Part shown: in pieces, positions 22,591 to 33,526 of the stretch
How positions within the stretch are numbered: the first letter of the stretch is position 1
How the letters are laid out: each line of letters opens with the position of its first letter
NCBI GenBank assembly: GCA_029204225.1
Contig: MU832585.1
Span: 1 to 64,000, forward strand
Direction: 5' to 3'
From: Diphasiastrum complanatum
Lineage: Eukaryota > Streptophyta > Lycopodiopsida > Lycopodiales > Lycopodiaceae
Length of the DNA: 64,000 nt
Program-made: the position numbers and the translations under genes
Notes under the pieces: generated by a model
Told to the model about the DNA's origin: nothing
What the model saw: only the letters and a program-made list of their open reading frames with translations
Database searches by the model: none

Positions 22591-23808
22591 TATGGTATAA
22601 TATTTTGTGAACTTGATGTGAAGAACTTATATGTTCATGCATGCAGAAGAACACAAAGCTCCACCGGATGTTTAAGAGGCCTTGTGCTTCAAAAAGCAAG
22701 AACTGCTTGGAAAAGATCAAGAAAACAAAGACTCTTGATAGGCATGACGAAGAACTTGATGACAACGAAACACTGGAAGCCTACTTGCGGAGAACTAGAA
22801 GGTCATGTTTATCAAAAACATAAACTCGAGACTAGTTTCGGCCATAAAATCATTGAAGGTCATACCAGTGAAATAAGGGAAGAATTTCTTGAACCATATT
22901 GATTGTCCACTAGGACCGCAAGAATGTTTTAAATGTAGATCTCGAAATGCTTTAAAGAAAAACATCAAATAGGATGGAAAATCCTAGGTTGTTTCCAAAA
23001 ATGATTTTGATTCAATACTATTGGTACTTTTTCTTTGAATGTTTCAAACATGCGTGTTATGTGATCTAAGCTTTTAGTAGCTTAATGCATGTCAAGTAAT
23101 GTTGATTTAAGCATGCATGTCATGTAGTGTTAGTTTACACTTGTTTGCATACTTTATGCAAAAGTAAACCTTGACAATATGTTGAATTAAATCAACCATA
23201 CATGAGAAAGAATTCCTAGTGATTATCCTTAGAGTATAGAAGCATTGCTTCTTAGAAATGATTTCTTGATAAAGATGGACCCAGATTTCAAGCATCTTTT
23301 GAAATCATGAATATGAAGTTAAACCTCCTAAGAGATTATGTAAAAGCATATGTAAAAGCATGACTAGTATGACAACATACTAAGGAGGAACGGGAACTGA
23401 AAACTTTAAGACCACTTTACCCTATCCCATTCATGAATCCCCAAAGAAACAATATACTAAGAAATTGTTTTTGAGCAATCTAAAACCCAGGATGAAAATG
23501 AAATGATTGGATCTACCCGAGATAGATTCAGTAAGCTAATTCTGAACTCATAGATTAAGAAATCTGAGGTAGATCGAGAAACTGAAAAGACTCTTCACCC
23601 AAAGCTGATCTTAAACATATAAGATCAAATCTGAAAGAAAGAAATAAGCATAAACACAATATCTCCTAAAGTTTAAAAAGCATTCGATTATGGATGCAAG
23701 ATGAATGGAAAAAGAATTCTTCCAAGAATATCCAAAAATTTTTAAAAGATGTAAGACTCTTAGTTGAGAAATTTTTCGTTGAGGACAAGACTTTATGTGT
23801 TGGAGGGG
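22591..23808 (+). mobile_element. Non-coding interior remains of an LTR element
   Basis: Short frames only (for example 22641-22823, Lys-rich); none carries a recognisable gag or pol motif. The segment ends in V-E-D-K-T-L-C-V-G-G-V followed by TGGAGGGG (23801-23808), a purine tract that could precede a 3' LTR. It may be a large deletion derivative, or the ends of two different elements. Confidence 0.4.
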
Positions 23809-24261
23809 TGTAATTTGTAGAGACAAATTGTCCCAAAGTAATTAAGACTTTCCCAGCTTCAAGCTCAGATAGACTTTGGTGATATAGAATTATCAATGAT
23901 CAATATACTTTTAGGATATTGTATGAATATATTACTTTAATGAATTGAGTAACAGAGATTGATACCTGCAGAACTAAGAATCTTCTATGAACCATGTTTG
24001 ATGGTATTATGAACACTGACCTTTCCTTGAAGGGGTGTGCAGGTACGCACAAACGTACCTGAAGAATCAACCAATTTTGGTGGGAGTCCCAGCTTTAATC
24101 AATAACTTGACATTTAGGCCTGCGACAGTAAAAGTCCCGCAAAAAGGCCTAAAGTCCTTTTATTAGTTTTCTAATCAATCAAATAACTATGTGATCATCG
24201 AGTTGGACTTACACACGTAGGGTGCCAAATCCCTCTCACTTATTAACTAGGGTTAGGTTAC
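23809..24261 (+). mobile_element. Candidate LTR start after a polypurine tract
   Basis: TGTAATTTGTAGAG begins directly after TGGAGGGG. It contains a perfect 8-bp inverted repeat, CAGGTACG at 24040-24047 and CGTACCTG at 24054-24061. The far end is not visible: at about 24262 the sequence is inside a copia gag fragment on the other strand. No second LTR found. Confidence 0.35.
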
Positions 24262-25183
24262 CTTGGGATCTGCAAACCCTCCAACAAAGGATTGATTCCA
24301 TTCTAAGTTTCCAAATAGAATGGTCTGATTTATTCAACCTATCACTAGAATCCAAAAGATAAGCATTCATGGATGCCATCCTTCTCTAAACAAGAGCTTG
24401 ATCTTTACGAATGGATACACAATAGAAAAGATGCAAGTACTAGCTATCCCACTATCTTGGGACCTGAGAATGATCAACAAATGAGTTCTCAACAATATTC
24501 TACTTGATCTTGACCTCAATCAATTCTATTGAAAAAGATACAAATAGTAACTGGCTTGCTTGATGTAGAATATTGACCCAAATTGACTCCTCCTTGATCT
24601 AGACTTCACAAGGCTTTTAAAGATCCAATAAACCTGAGAAAAGATGATCTAAATGCACATAAATGTCACTCTAAATCACTCTTATAAAATCAGGTTGAAC
24701 CTTTATGCAAGAATCAAAACAATCTACCTTCCAAGCACAAGCTAAAAAGAACAATTTTGACAAAAAAAATTGATCTTAATGATGAGTAAGTACAAAATGC
24801 TTTGGACTAAACTTGATGACTCTTAGGAGGTCTCTCATACACCTGAGGACAACCTAAATCAGCTCCAAAGAGCTTTATCCTTCTATCTCTCCAATGCTTG
24901 AATGCTACTCCTCGAGATTGTTTCCAAAACTTGCTTTGAATCAAATGTAAGAAAGCAAGCAAAACTTGTTGACTTGATCTTTAGATAGGAAATGACTCAA
25001 ACCTAGTTTTAGAAGCCTAAACACCTTTGGATCAGATCCTACAATAGCTTAATTTTATCAATAATGGAGATTCAAATCATACATAATCATAAAGAATCAA
25101 TCAATGAATTGGTCCAAAATGTATGATGCTAGTGAATCAAATTGCAAGAATCTAGCTCATGTCATGACAAAGCTCTGATACCA
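24262..25183 (-). pseudogene. Copia gag N-terminus, leader and primer site
   Basis: Minus strand. A perfect primer site TGGTATCAGAGC (25183-25172) follows an LTR end; a leader of about 790 bp leads to an ATG at 24379 that starts a copia gag N-terminus (A-Y-L-L-D-S-S-D-R-L-N, then I-W-K-L-R-M-E-S-I), closely matching the gag at 18012. Homology stops after about 36 residues near 24262, so this is a 5' fragment of a second copia copy, probably cut by the neighbouring LTR. Confidence 0.8.
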
Positions 25184-25560
25184 TGTTGAAAATGAAGCTA
25201 AAGTATTCCAATAAACTTGTGAAATAATGGAGGAAGCACCTTGAATAGATCCAATTGAGATTCAATAGCAAAACACCATCCAATTTAGTGCTTTCTAGCT
25301 TTTTCTTGGCTTTAACTCCACTATAAGGCTCCAATTCTTGAAATTCCCTTCACACGTGTGAGTGTACGGACTACCACAGGTAGAGAACAGTACCTTAACT
25401 TCCTAATCAATCCCACAAATGCAAAGAACCAAATGCGAATACCAAATATCAAGCATAGAGATCACCAACAACATGTGACATGCCATAACATGGCCAAATT
25501 GCCAATTACAAGTCATATGACCAAAATTGGTCCAAAGTAGCTTGTGAAATTTTAACAGTC
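25184..25560 (-). mobile_element. Copia LTR remnant
   Basis: Plus-strand TGTTGAAAATGAAGC at 25184, like TGTTGAAAGTACAG at 18647, marks the inner end of the 5' LTR next to the primer site. A CACACGTGTGAG segment at about 25350 has a counterpart, CCACATGTGAAG, at about 18832 in the other copy. The outer border was not found. Confidence 0.5.
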
Positions 25561-26777
25561 AATGATCAAAGTGCTCATGTTTGCAAAATGGTTGTCAATA
25601 TATTTAGCACATATGAAAACTAGTTCTCAACCTCAAGATTACTTCTAGAGCACAATCAACAAGATTTTTTACATTTCTACCTTTGTATGGCAATTTTTCA
25701 TCATGAATGTGTATTACATCAAACACTCTTGCAAGATATTTAGTTGGCTTCCATTCATATATATTGAATGGAATAATTATTTGTAAGGGAAAAATAATCA
25801 AATTCGTGTTTTACAAAAAAAATGATTCAAAATGAAAGAAATAGAAGTTCAAGTGGTATATCAATACTCACAATTGCACTTTTTGTGATCTCGAGAGTTT
25901 AATCCTTGAATGTTTATATATGAATGCATATACACATGCTGGAATAATATTTCAGATAAATATTTTAATTCTGGCCTTGCAAGTAAATCAAAATGACATT
26001 TTGTATTTTTGCTTTTTCAAAATGTTCCTTTTGATGATGGATGAATCAAAACCCAAGAGTTTTTGTATACATTCTTGGCACCCACCATGATCCATTATCA
26101 TCTTTCTCATTGAAAAGAAGGACAGAGTCGATTGAAAAGCACGGTCTCCTAAGAAAGCTATCTTGTAGAAAATGTGTGTAAAGCAAAATTTTAAAACATT
26201 TAACTTTTTGGCTCTATTGGTTAACTCTAGTTAACGAGATAAACCAAGACTTGACATTAAAGCAACATCAATTTACTCATTTTAACGTTGCATAATCTTC
26301 TGTCATATTCATCTTTAATTCGATTGGATCTTTTTGGCCAATGATGAGCTAGAGGAGAACCCTCAACATCCAATAGCATTTCTTCACGTTGTCCAATGAA
26401 ATATTTATATATTTCAAGAGAATATTTTGAAATGGAGCAATATTTTAAAAACAGGCAACTGTTTTTTGATTTTTTGATTCTTTGATTTTTGCCAAAAACA
26501 TGTTTTTTCATGAAAAATTTTCCGAAAACCACAATTTTTTTTTCAAACAATATGGTCTTTAGCAAAAAAAAAAACCTTGTAAAACGTCAAGAAAAACTAG
26601 AATTATTAATAAAATCTTTAAATTAAAAATATTAAAAATAAGCAAAATATACAAACATTTATGGTGTTTTGATAGTCTAAATCGACTTTCATGAAAATAA
26701 CTCGTAGAATACATTTGAAGCCAGTTACAATAGATCCACAAATTTTGAAAACACTGAAAATAAATTTATATTTTTTT
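25561..26777. other. Non-coding AT-rich spacer
   Basis: Many A/T runs; open frames are short with random composition. I see no repeat with defined ends and no RNA gene. Confidence 0.4.
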
Positions 26778-27380
26778 TTACAATTCAAATTCCAAAAAAT
26801 TCTCATTAAGTCCTCGCAACTCACTGTTTGAAATATTATCAAGACTTTCTTTTTCAGTTGAAGAAGTTGACGATCCATCTTCCTCATTAGAGTCTATTGG
26901 CAAATTCTCATCTGAATCGGCCTCCAATGTTAAGAGAAAATTTTGTAATGTGGCTTTGCTACGTTGAAGCCGAGTCGAAAATGAGGGTTGTGCACTTAAT
27001 CCACGACGTTCTTGCAAAATAGATATTGTTGACTTTCATAAATAATTTGTCATCATTGTCAACTCAAAATTAAATGCAAGTACATCCACATCTTGGAAAT
27101 TTATATTATCGACTCTTGGCTGATTCTTTGTTGAACGCTTCCGCTTGCCTTTGGATCTAATTGCAACATTTCTAGCTCGTACCTTCCCAAGAAAGCATTT
27201 GCTGAAACAGTGCGCATCTAATGCACATGTACAATCTTGGTGTCGTCGCTCTAAATGAAGCCAATCACTTTAGCAATCCAAAATGGATGACTTTCATTAT
27301 TTTTTGACGCCAAAACTGCAATGAGACTCCCAACTTTTAGTTCATTGAAGTTACCAAACCATTTAGCCTTGGCAACATTT
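26778..27380 (-). pseudogene. Unrecognised coding relic, acidic C-terminus
   Basis: The minus strand from about 27380 reads a protein-like segment with L-K-V-G-S-L-I-A-V-L-A-S, P-F-W-I-A-K-V-I-G and K-I-V-H-V-H. In wording this resembles small chromatin-reader-like folds (inference, weak). After a frame change near 27250 comes a basic stretch (G-K-R-K-R-S-T-K) and D-V-D-V-L-A-F-N-F-E-L. A single TGA near 27040 separates this from an open acidic/Ser-rich tail (27017-26778, D-S-N-E-E-D-G-S-S-T-S-S) ending in a normal stop. Probably the 3' end of a gene or DNA-transposon ORF whose upstream part is at 28831-29085. Confidence 0.45.
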
Positions 27381-27539
27381 CATTAGGGAAAATATGGGCT
27401 CAACATGGGCCCTTTAAGAAGTTTGACTATAGAGAAAGATTAACAAGAGAGAGAAAACTTCTGGCAACATCTATGCTCGTTTTTTATGATTCCAGAACTG
27501 CCTGCCGCCCAACTTATATGGCTAACATGTAGCCTTAAT

Positions 27540-28650
27540 CTCCATAAGCAAATGTGATAATATTGCACATTTTCCCCTTTGAAAAGTGCTTTGAGAGGTC
27601 CCACGCCCTTGGAAAAACGTGCAACTGGCGTCTGGAACCGGTGGGCGTATTTGCGCTAGTGTGTGCTCATTCACTTCTTCTTTGTATTTATAGGTGATGG
27701 TGCAAGAGCTTTTCAAACCCTAATATCGGTTCAACGCGCAGATGTGCTATCTGACTGGTTAAATAGGCCATCCACGCGTTGAATCGATATCATGTTTCTT
27801 TTTAAAAACAATTGAACTTCTTAACCGTAGCTCCAATTGAGACGAACATGGTGCCATTAGAAAGAGCTCGACGAGAGCTTCGCAATGACATTCTACATGA
27901 CCTAGTTCCAAGTTACGGTTAAAAAGTTATTGGCAGTCAAAGTGCAAAGAAAACTTCTCATGTAAAAAAATATATATTTCAAAAAAATAACCCTAATATC
28001 GGTTCAGCGCGAACCCTTAGGGTTCGAGCGGGCTCAAATGCTAAGGGCGTGCGCTGACCCGATAATAGGGTTTAAAAAAAAATTAAATTTTTTTTTAATT
28101 TTGATTTTTTTCAAAGAGCTCGACGAGAGCTTTGCAACGGCACCAGAATGACCTAATTCCGACTTACGATTCAAAAGTTATAGGCATTCAAAGTTGCCAA
28201 AACTTTGAATGCCTATAACTTTTGAATCGTAAGTCCGAATTAGGTCGGTGCCGTTGCGAAGCTCTCATCAAGCTCTTTTCAAAAAAAAAAAAAAAACGTT
28301 GGGCACGCACTGAACCGATATTAGGGTTATTTTTTTGAAATATATATTTTTTTAGATGAGAGGTTTTCTGCGAACTTTGACTGCCTATAACTTTTTAACT
28401 GTAACTTGAAACTAGGTCATCTAAGGCTGCCATTGCGAAGCTCTCGTCGAGCTCTTTCTAATGGCACCATGTTCATCTCAATTGGAGCTACGGTTAAGAA
28501 GTTAGACTATTTGGAAAGCTCTCGCACCATCACCTGGAAATGCAAAGGAGAAGTCAAGCCTGCCGATTCCAAGCACCAATTGCACATATTTTCAAGGGCG
28601 TGGGTCCCCTTAGAGCGCTTTTCAAAGGGAGAAATATGCAAGAGAACTAT
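27540..28650. repeat. 1.1-kb imperfect palindrome (fold-back)
   Basis: Two inverted arms of about 550 bp meet at 28198. The central 35 bp (28161-28195 against 28201-28235) are a perfect inverted repeat with a 5-nt spacer. Outward, pairing continues with mismatches and small gaps: GAGCTCGACGAGAGCTT at about 27863 pairs with the match near 28438-28455; ACCCTAATATCGGTTCAG at about 27990 pairs with CTGAACCGATATTAGGGT at about 28312; the tips near 27560-27690 pair with 28520-28640. Both arms also share short homologous frames (K-S-S-x-T-I-T). Either a fold-back transposon or an inverted duplication; a transcript would form a very long hairpin. Confidence 0.9.
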
Positions 28651-28830
28651 AGTTTAGAAAAACTAATGCTAGTTAAACTATTCTTGCAGATATTTAACAT
28701 ACGGACAACACATATTGTCCAATGAAATATTTATTTCTCCCCAACAAGACTTTTTGAAATAATAAAAAGTAACCTGAAAACTTGAATACTTTTTCCATCT
28801 AGTGAGCACTGTTACAGTGTTGTACACATG

Positions 28831-29085
28831 TTATAAGATTATTGGTCCATTTGGAGGCCTAAAGCATGTGAAGTCAACAAAAGCATCTTTATAAAGGGCC
28901 CATTTTGAATCCAAACTTTCCCTAATGACAGTTTGTCGACTTTTTCTAGGACCCAAATAAATCTCACGTTGTTCATTCTGCACAAGGGTCAAATACTCAA
29001 TCTGTTGGTGGGCAACAACAGAGGAATCAACTATCGTTGTTGAAGTTGAAAATCTAAACAGCCAGTGAAACAGACGAGTTTGCAT
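28831..29085 (-). pseudogene. Unrecognised coding exon or relic
   Basis: 84 open codons on the minus strand with convincing protein composition: R-L-F-H-W-L-F-R-F-S-T-S, V-V-A-H-Q-Q-I-E-Y-L, Y-L-G-P-R-K-S-R-Q, D-S-K-W-A-L-Y-K-D-A-F-V-D-F and C-F-R-P-P-N. No family recognised. It may belong with the relic at 26778-27380 on the same strand, with the palindrome between them. Confidence 0.4.
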
Positions 29086-29638
29086 CTCCCAAGTTAAGCA
29101 AACTTAACTTTTGCTCTTAAAAAAACACCACCCACCAATGTCGATCAAACTCATCAAAAAATTGGTATGATGTTTGAATGGTCGTTTCCAAAAAGTTTAA
29201 AGCTGCAAATGGATCAACTGGACGACGTTCTTGACTATTCATATTGATACCCATGTTTGGTAGATTTTGTGGATTTTTACCATGGTATCAAATGTAGTAC
29301 TATTTTTAGTAAAAAAATCTGATATTTTTAGATTTTAATATCTTAAATTATGATATTACTCTTTGTAAAAGAGTAAATTTAGCAATTCGTACATGTTTAT
29401 ACCCGGGTTGATAATCGGCTAGTATCACTAGGGCAATTTGTACATGTTTATACCCGGGTTGAAAATCGGCTGGTATGATACCAGCCTTGTTTATACCAGT
29501 CTACAACTCCTATACCTCCTTATATTATTATTCAACTGATATTAAAAAAAATTTAAAGCTGCAATACCTTGACTCGGCTAGTATCAAAAATTTTGATACC
29601 CGATCAACACTGGAAAAAACCAGTGTTGGGTGGGTATA
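29086..29638. other. Spacer with a 51-bp-period duplication
   Basis: No gene seen. Two copies of a 43-bp segment, GCAATT(C/T)GTACATGTTT..., at 29382 and 29433, differ at a handful of positions. TGGTATGATACCAG near 29471 is a small palindrome. Confidence 0.6.
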
Positions 29639-29676
29639 TGTTGTAAAGCTGACTCAGGTGCACCCAACGTGCCCTG
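29639..29676 (+). repeat. 38-bp inverted copy of an LTR terminus
   Basis: 29639-29676 is an exact reverse complement of 30557-30594, the last 38 bp (plus-strand view) of the adjoining family-B LTR. The two copies face each other across the LTR. It equals the first 38 bp of a family-B LTR in plus orientation. Confidence 0.95.
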
Positions 29677-30594
29677 TGTTGCGCCGGCGCCTCAAAGGGC
29701 GCTGGGACTTGAGTGGTTTCCCCAACACGCGCTTAAGTCTAACATTCATCCATCATGCACTTACGTAAAAGCCAACTCAGAAACGTAACAAGCTTAACCA
29801 TTCAGACTTAAGAAAACTGGAATCCCAACCAACCCGAAAGCCAACTCAGAATCCGTCCCCAAAAGGTAACCAAAGGCAAAGACAAGCCACACACGAAACC
29901 CAAGGCATAGTGGTCGCCAAACTGACCAATTGGCATAGCGGCAAGCCCCATGTCGATGACAGGGACCCTTAGGCGCCAGCGACGCAAAAAGGTTGTAGTA
30001 AGGGTCCTTCCACTTGGACCAGTCCCGGAGGTGAAACCGAAACGATAATCATCCCCAAGGATCAACTTTATTAGATTTGGAAGAGGTTACATTCATACAT
30101 AGACTGACCGGTCTCGGGGCCACCAACACGTGCTGGGAATTGTGCCTGGCTCGTGCTGGTAGAGGGAGCTGAGACCTGGCGGCTGGATTCCTGGCGCTGG
30201 TTGAGCTGCCCAAGTTTCTGTCTGCCGGACTCCCCCTATAGTTCTGCTGTGATTCGGCGCACCCCCTCTGTTCTGAAACATAGTGCTTTCTGGTAAAGCA
30301 CGCTTTTTGGGACTTAGTTTTTATTTTGCTGATTAAGCCTGGCAAGCCTGGTAGAATCAGTCTGGCTCCCGGACATGGGTCCCGGGAGCCGTTCCGGTGG
30401 CAGAATCAACTTGCTTCCTGACTAGGCCATGACTCGAGCTCCAGAGCTAGCTCATGACTTGTGACTACTTGACTGGCTCACCACAGGTCGGAGGCTCAGT
30501 CCTTGACGTTCTAACTTGCTCTGGGACCTTAGGGAGTGTCACCCCTTAGAGTCTTACAGGGCACGTTGGGTGCACCTGAGTCAGCTTTACAACA
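29677..30594 (-). mobile_element. Family-B 3' LTR (gypsy)
   Basis: 918-bp LTR, TGTTGTAAAGCTGAC...GCGCCGGCGCAACA on the minus strand. It matches the solo LTR at 52499-53418. A minus-strand AATAAAG at about 30062-30070 is a candidate polyadenylation signal. Blocks shared with family-A LTRs: CCCTATAGT...TGTGATTCGGC, TGGTAAAGCACG, and the segment around CTTTATT...GGTTACATT...GACCG. Confidence 0.92.
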
Positions 30595-30633
30595 TCCTCC
30601 CCTCGTTTGAAAAAGCTGATGTCCTCATCAGGG
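30595..30633 (-). promoter_or_regulatory. Family-B polypurine tract and preceding motif
   Basis: Minus strand AAACGAGGGGAGGA abuts the LTR start. Just before it, GATGAGGACATCAG can be read as D-E-D-I-S-F-F-K-R-G-E-D in one frame, and also contains a small inverted repeat (CTGATG/CATCAG). The same arrangement stands before family-A LTRs. Confidence 0.8.
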
Positions 30634-30835
30634 CCAAACTAGACCTAGGACGTATGGCACGGGCTTAATTCACCGGCCTTAGCAACTTTGAATTACAAAA
30701 TACATTGGCAGTAGCACAGGAAAAGTGTAGATAAAGTTCACTTACGTAAAACCTGTGTAAAACTGCAAGTGATTTATTGGCAAACTTAAGAAAAATACCG
30801 GAAAGTTCCTTGAACTTCAGAATGGCCATGAATGT

Positions 30836-33526
30836 TTATGTAAGAGGCATGCCGCCAGGTAGTGCTTTGTGTGCCGATATGGGAAAACGGCTATTGTGTT
30901 GGTTCTTCTGCAGATAATCTGCTAGTACTTCAGGGGCTCCCTCCTTAAGTTTGTCTTCGTACTCCCAAGAAGCCTCAATAAGTGGAGCCCGTAGCCACTT
31001 CACTAGATATTCACGTTGAACGCCAGTTCGCTTTCTATGTGTCAATATTTGTTCTCGTACAAGCTGCCTCTTCGTATCATCAAGTGTCGTTGGTGGGTGA
31101 CGGAGTTCGTGTTGCCGATCAAATCGCTCATCTGGTTTGTACCGTTTGAGTAATGAGATATGAAACACATTGTGTATATCCAAGCTGGATGGCAGCGCTA
31201 ATCGATAAGCCACTGGGTTGATCTTCTTGGTGACATAATATGGTCCCGCATAAGGTCGAGCAAACTTATGAAAAAAACCTTTTGGTAGCGCAATGTTCTT
31301 TGTGTTCAGCCATACTTGATCACCTTCCTCAAATTCCAGTTCTCGTCGATGTGGGTTTACGTCAGCTGCCATACTCCTTTGTGACTGCTCTAAAAATGCC
31401 TTCACCTCGGTCAGCTTTGTGTGCCACTCATTGATGAATTCCTCTACAGTGGATACTGGTGTTTCCTGCACGCCTCTAAGAAAAGAGCCTGGAACAATCG
31501 GTAGCCGACCATTGCTTATCTCGAAGGGTGACCTTCCAGTAGATCTGTTCACTTGGTTGTTATGTGCAAACTCGAGAATATCCAAGTAGTTGACCCAATC
31601 GGATTGGTCCCAAGCGACATAATTTCGTAAATATTGTTCAATCTGTCGATTGACTCGCTCCGTTTGCCCATCTGTCTGAGGATGATATGCAGTACTGAAA
31701 TTCAATCCGGTTCCCACGAGGCGAAATAGACAAGTCCAAAACTTTCCGACGAACTTGGTGTCTCGGTCAGAAATAATCGTTCTAGGCAGGCCGTGGTATT
31801 TGAAAACACATTTGAAAAATAACCTTGCCACTTCTTCAGCTGTCACTGAACTTTTAGTTGGTACTAGATGAACTTGCTTTGAAAAGCGGTCAACCACCAC
31901 ATAAATTGAGTCGAATCCTTGGCACCGTGGTAGTTGAACAATAAAATCCATGCTCACCGAATCCCATGGGTATGCTGGTACCGGTAATGGTTGGAGTAGT
32001 CCAGTCGGAGCTAGCGGTTCCACCTTCACTTGTTGACATGTCGGGCATGTTTGTACATAGGATTCAACGTCTGCCCACATACTTGGCCAATAGAAGCCTC
32101 TTTTGAGAAGTTCATACATGCGATTCACCCCTGGATGCCCGGCTAGTACGTCATGATGTTCTCGCAAGACTTTCTTCCTCAGGTTGATGTTGTCTGGGAC
32201 ATATACTCTGCGTTGTTTATAAACAACCATTTGATCTTTCCAAGTGAAATGTTTATGAGGCTTTCCCAGCTGGAATTCGATCATTAAGTCCTTCGCCAAC
32301 GCATCTACACCATAATTCTCTCTGATTTCTTGGAGTAGGCCAGTCACCTGAGTTGTCACTGTTGCCATCAAGTGTTCCTGTCTACTTAGTGCGTCCGCCA
32401 CCACATTGTTCTTTCCCGCCATGTGTAAAATGTCTATATTGAATTTTGAGAGAAAGTTTTGCCATCGCATTTGCTTTGGCGTGAGCATACCTTGGGATGA
32501 GAAGTACTTGAGTGATACATTATCAGTGAACGCCTTAAAGGGTTTTCCTGCCACATAATGTCTCCAATGCTCCACTGCTTGGACTACTGCGACCATTTCT
32601 TTTTCATGAGTTGGCCATCGTCGCTCTACGTCACTCAATTTCTTTGAAAAATATGCAACAGGTTTTCCGTCTTGCATCAGCACGGCCCCAATAGCAAAGT
32701 TCGACGCATCTGTATGTATTTCAAAAGGTTTGCTAAAGTCCGGTAAGGCAAGGATGGGTTCTTGAGTGATCCGTCGTTTTAGTTCTTGGAACGCTGCTTC
32801 ACATTCCGGTGTCCATGTCATCTTCAGATGAGTCTTGGTCTGCTCCAACGGTGGTGCCACAATTTTGCTAAATGCCTCAATGAATCTCCTGTAAAAGTTA
32901 CATAAGCCCACAAAGGATTTGATGCCATGAACAGTTTTAGGTGCTAGCCAATCCAAGATAGCCTTGATCTTCTTAGGATCCATTCGAATCCGTCCGTGGC
33001 CTATAACATGTCCAAGGAAGTCAACTTCCTCCACCACAAACTCACATTTCTCTCTTTTCGCGAACAAGCAATTCCTCCTCAGTCGTTGGAGAACTGTCCT
33101 TAAATGTTGGATGTGATCTTTAAGGTTCCGGCTAAATACTAATATGTCATCAATGTACACAATGACGAATTCATCCAGGCAGTCTTGAAATATATTGTTC
33201 ATCAACGTGCAAAAAGTGGCTGGTGCGTTTGTTAGACCGAATGGCATCACCAGGAACTCGTGACTTCCGTACCGCGTTCGAAACGCCGTTTTGTGCTCAT
33301 CACCTTTAGCTATTCGAATTTGATGATATCCAGATCTGAGATCTATTCGGCTAAAGTATTTGGCATGTTTGAGTTGGTCGAATAGGTCATCAATTCTAGG
33401 CATGGGGTACTTGTTCTTGATGGTACTCTTGTTAAGCATGCGATAATCCACACACATTCGAAGAGTTTTGTCTGCCTTTTCCACGAACAACACTGGGGCT
33501 CCAAAAGGTGAAGCGCTAGGTCTAAT
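30836..33526 (-). CDS. Chromovirus pol (5'-truncated, frame open)
   Basis: About 896 homologous codons without a stop. Counting from the frame start at 33556: RT from residue 11 with catalytic Y-I-D-D at 134-137; RNase H with Asp283, Glu320, Asp345 and Asp388; integrase zinc finger with His467 or 468, His474, Cys504 and Cys507; integrase core Asp537, Asp597, Glu633; GPY/F-type module about 765-805; C-terminal chromodomain about 835-885 (R-E-Y-L-V-K-W, E-A-S-W-E). This is a Ty3/gypsy chromovirus, whose chromodomain steers insertion to particular chromatin. Gag, protease and the first part of RT are missing: homology begins abruptly at 33526 (D-I-R-P-S-A-S-P) and the preceding residues are not related. 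The uninterrupted frame suggests a recent insertion that was truncated later. Confidence 0.95.
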   Translation of the reverse strand: MRPSASPFGAPVLFVEKADKTLRMCVDYRMLNKSTIKNKYPMPRIDDLFDQLKHAKYFSRIDLRSGYHQIRIAKGDEHKTAFRTRYGSHEFLVMPFGLTNAPATFCTLMNNIFQDCLDEFVIVYIDDILVFSRNLKDHIQHLRTVLQRLRRNCLFAKREKCEFVVEEVDFLGHVIGHGRIRMDPKKIKAILDWLAPKTVHGIKSFVGLCNFYRRFIEAFSKIVAPPLEQTKTHLKMTWTPECEAAFQELKRRITQEPILALPDFSKPFEIHTDASNFAIGAVLMQDGKPVAYFSKKLSDVERRWPTHEKEMVAVVQAVEHWRHYVAGKPFKAFTDNVSLKYFSSQGMLTPKQMRWQNFLSKFNIDILHMAGKNNVVADALSRQEHLMATVTTQVTGLLQEIRENYGVDALAKDLMIEFQLGKPHKHFTWKDQMVVYKQRRVYVPDNINLRKKVLREHHDVLAGHPGVNRMYELLKRGFYWPSMWADVESYVQTCPTCQQVKVEPLAPTGLLQPLPVPAYPWDSVSMDFIVQLPRCQGFDSIYVVVDRFSKQVHLVPTKSSVTAEEVARLFFKCVFKYHGLPRTIISDRDTKFVGKFWTCLFRLVGTGLNFSTAYHPQTDGQTERVNRQIEQYLRNYVAWDQSDWVNYLDILEFAHNNQVNRSTGRSPFEISNGRLPIVPGSFLRGVQETPVSTVEEFINEWHTKLTEVKAFLEQSQRSMAADVNPHRRELEFEEGDQVWLNTKNIALPKGFFHKFARPYAGPYYVTKKINPVAYRLALPSSLDIHNVFHISLLKRYKPDERFDRQHELRHPPTTLDDTKRQLVREQILTHRKRTGVQREYLVKWLRAPLIEASWEYEDKLKEGAPEVLADYLQKNQHNSRFPISAHKALPGGMPLT

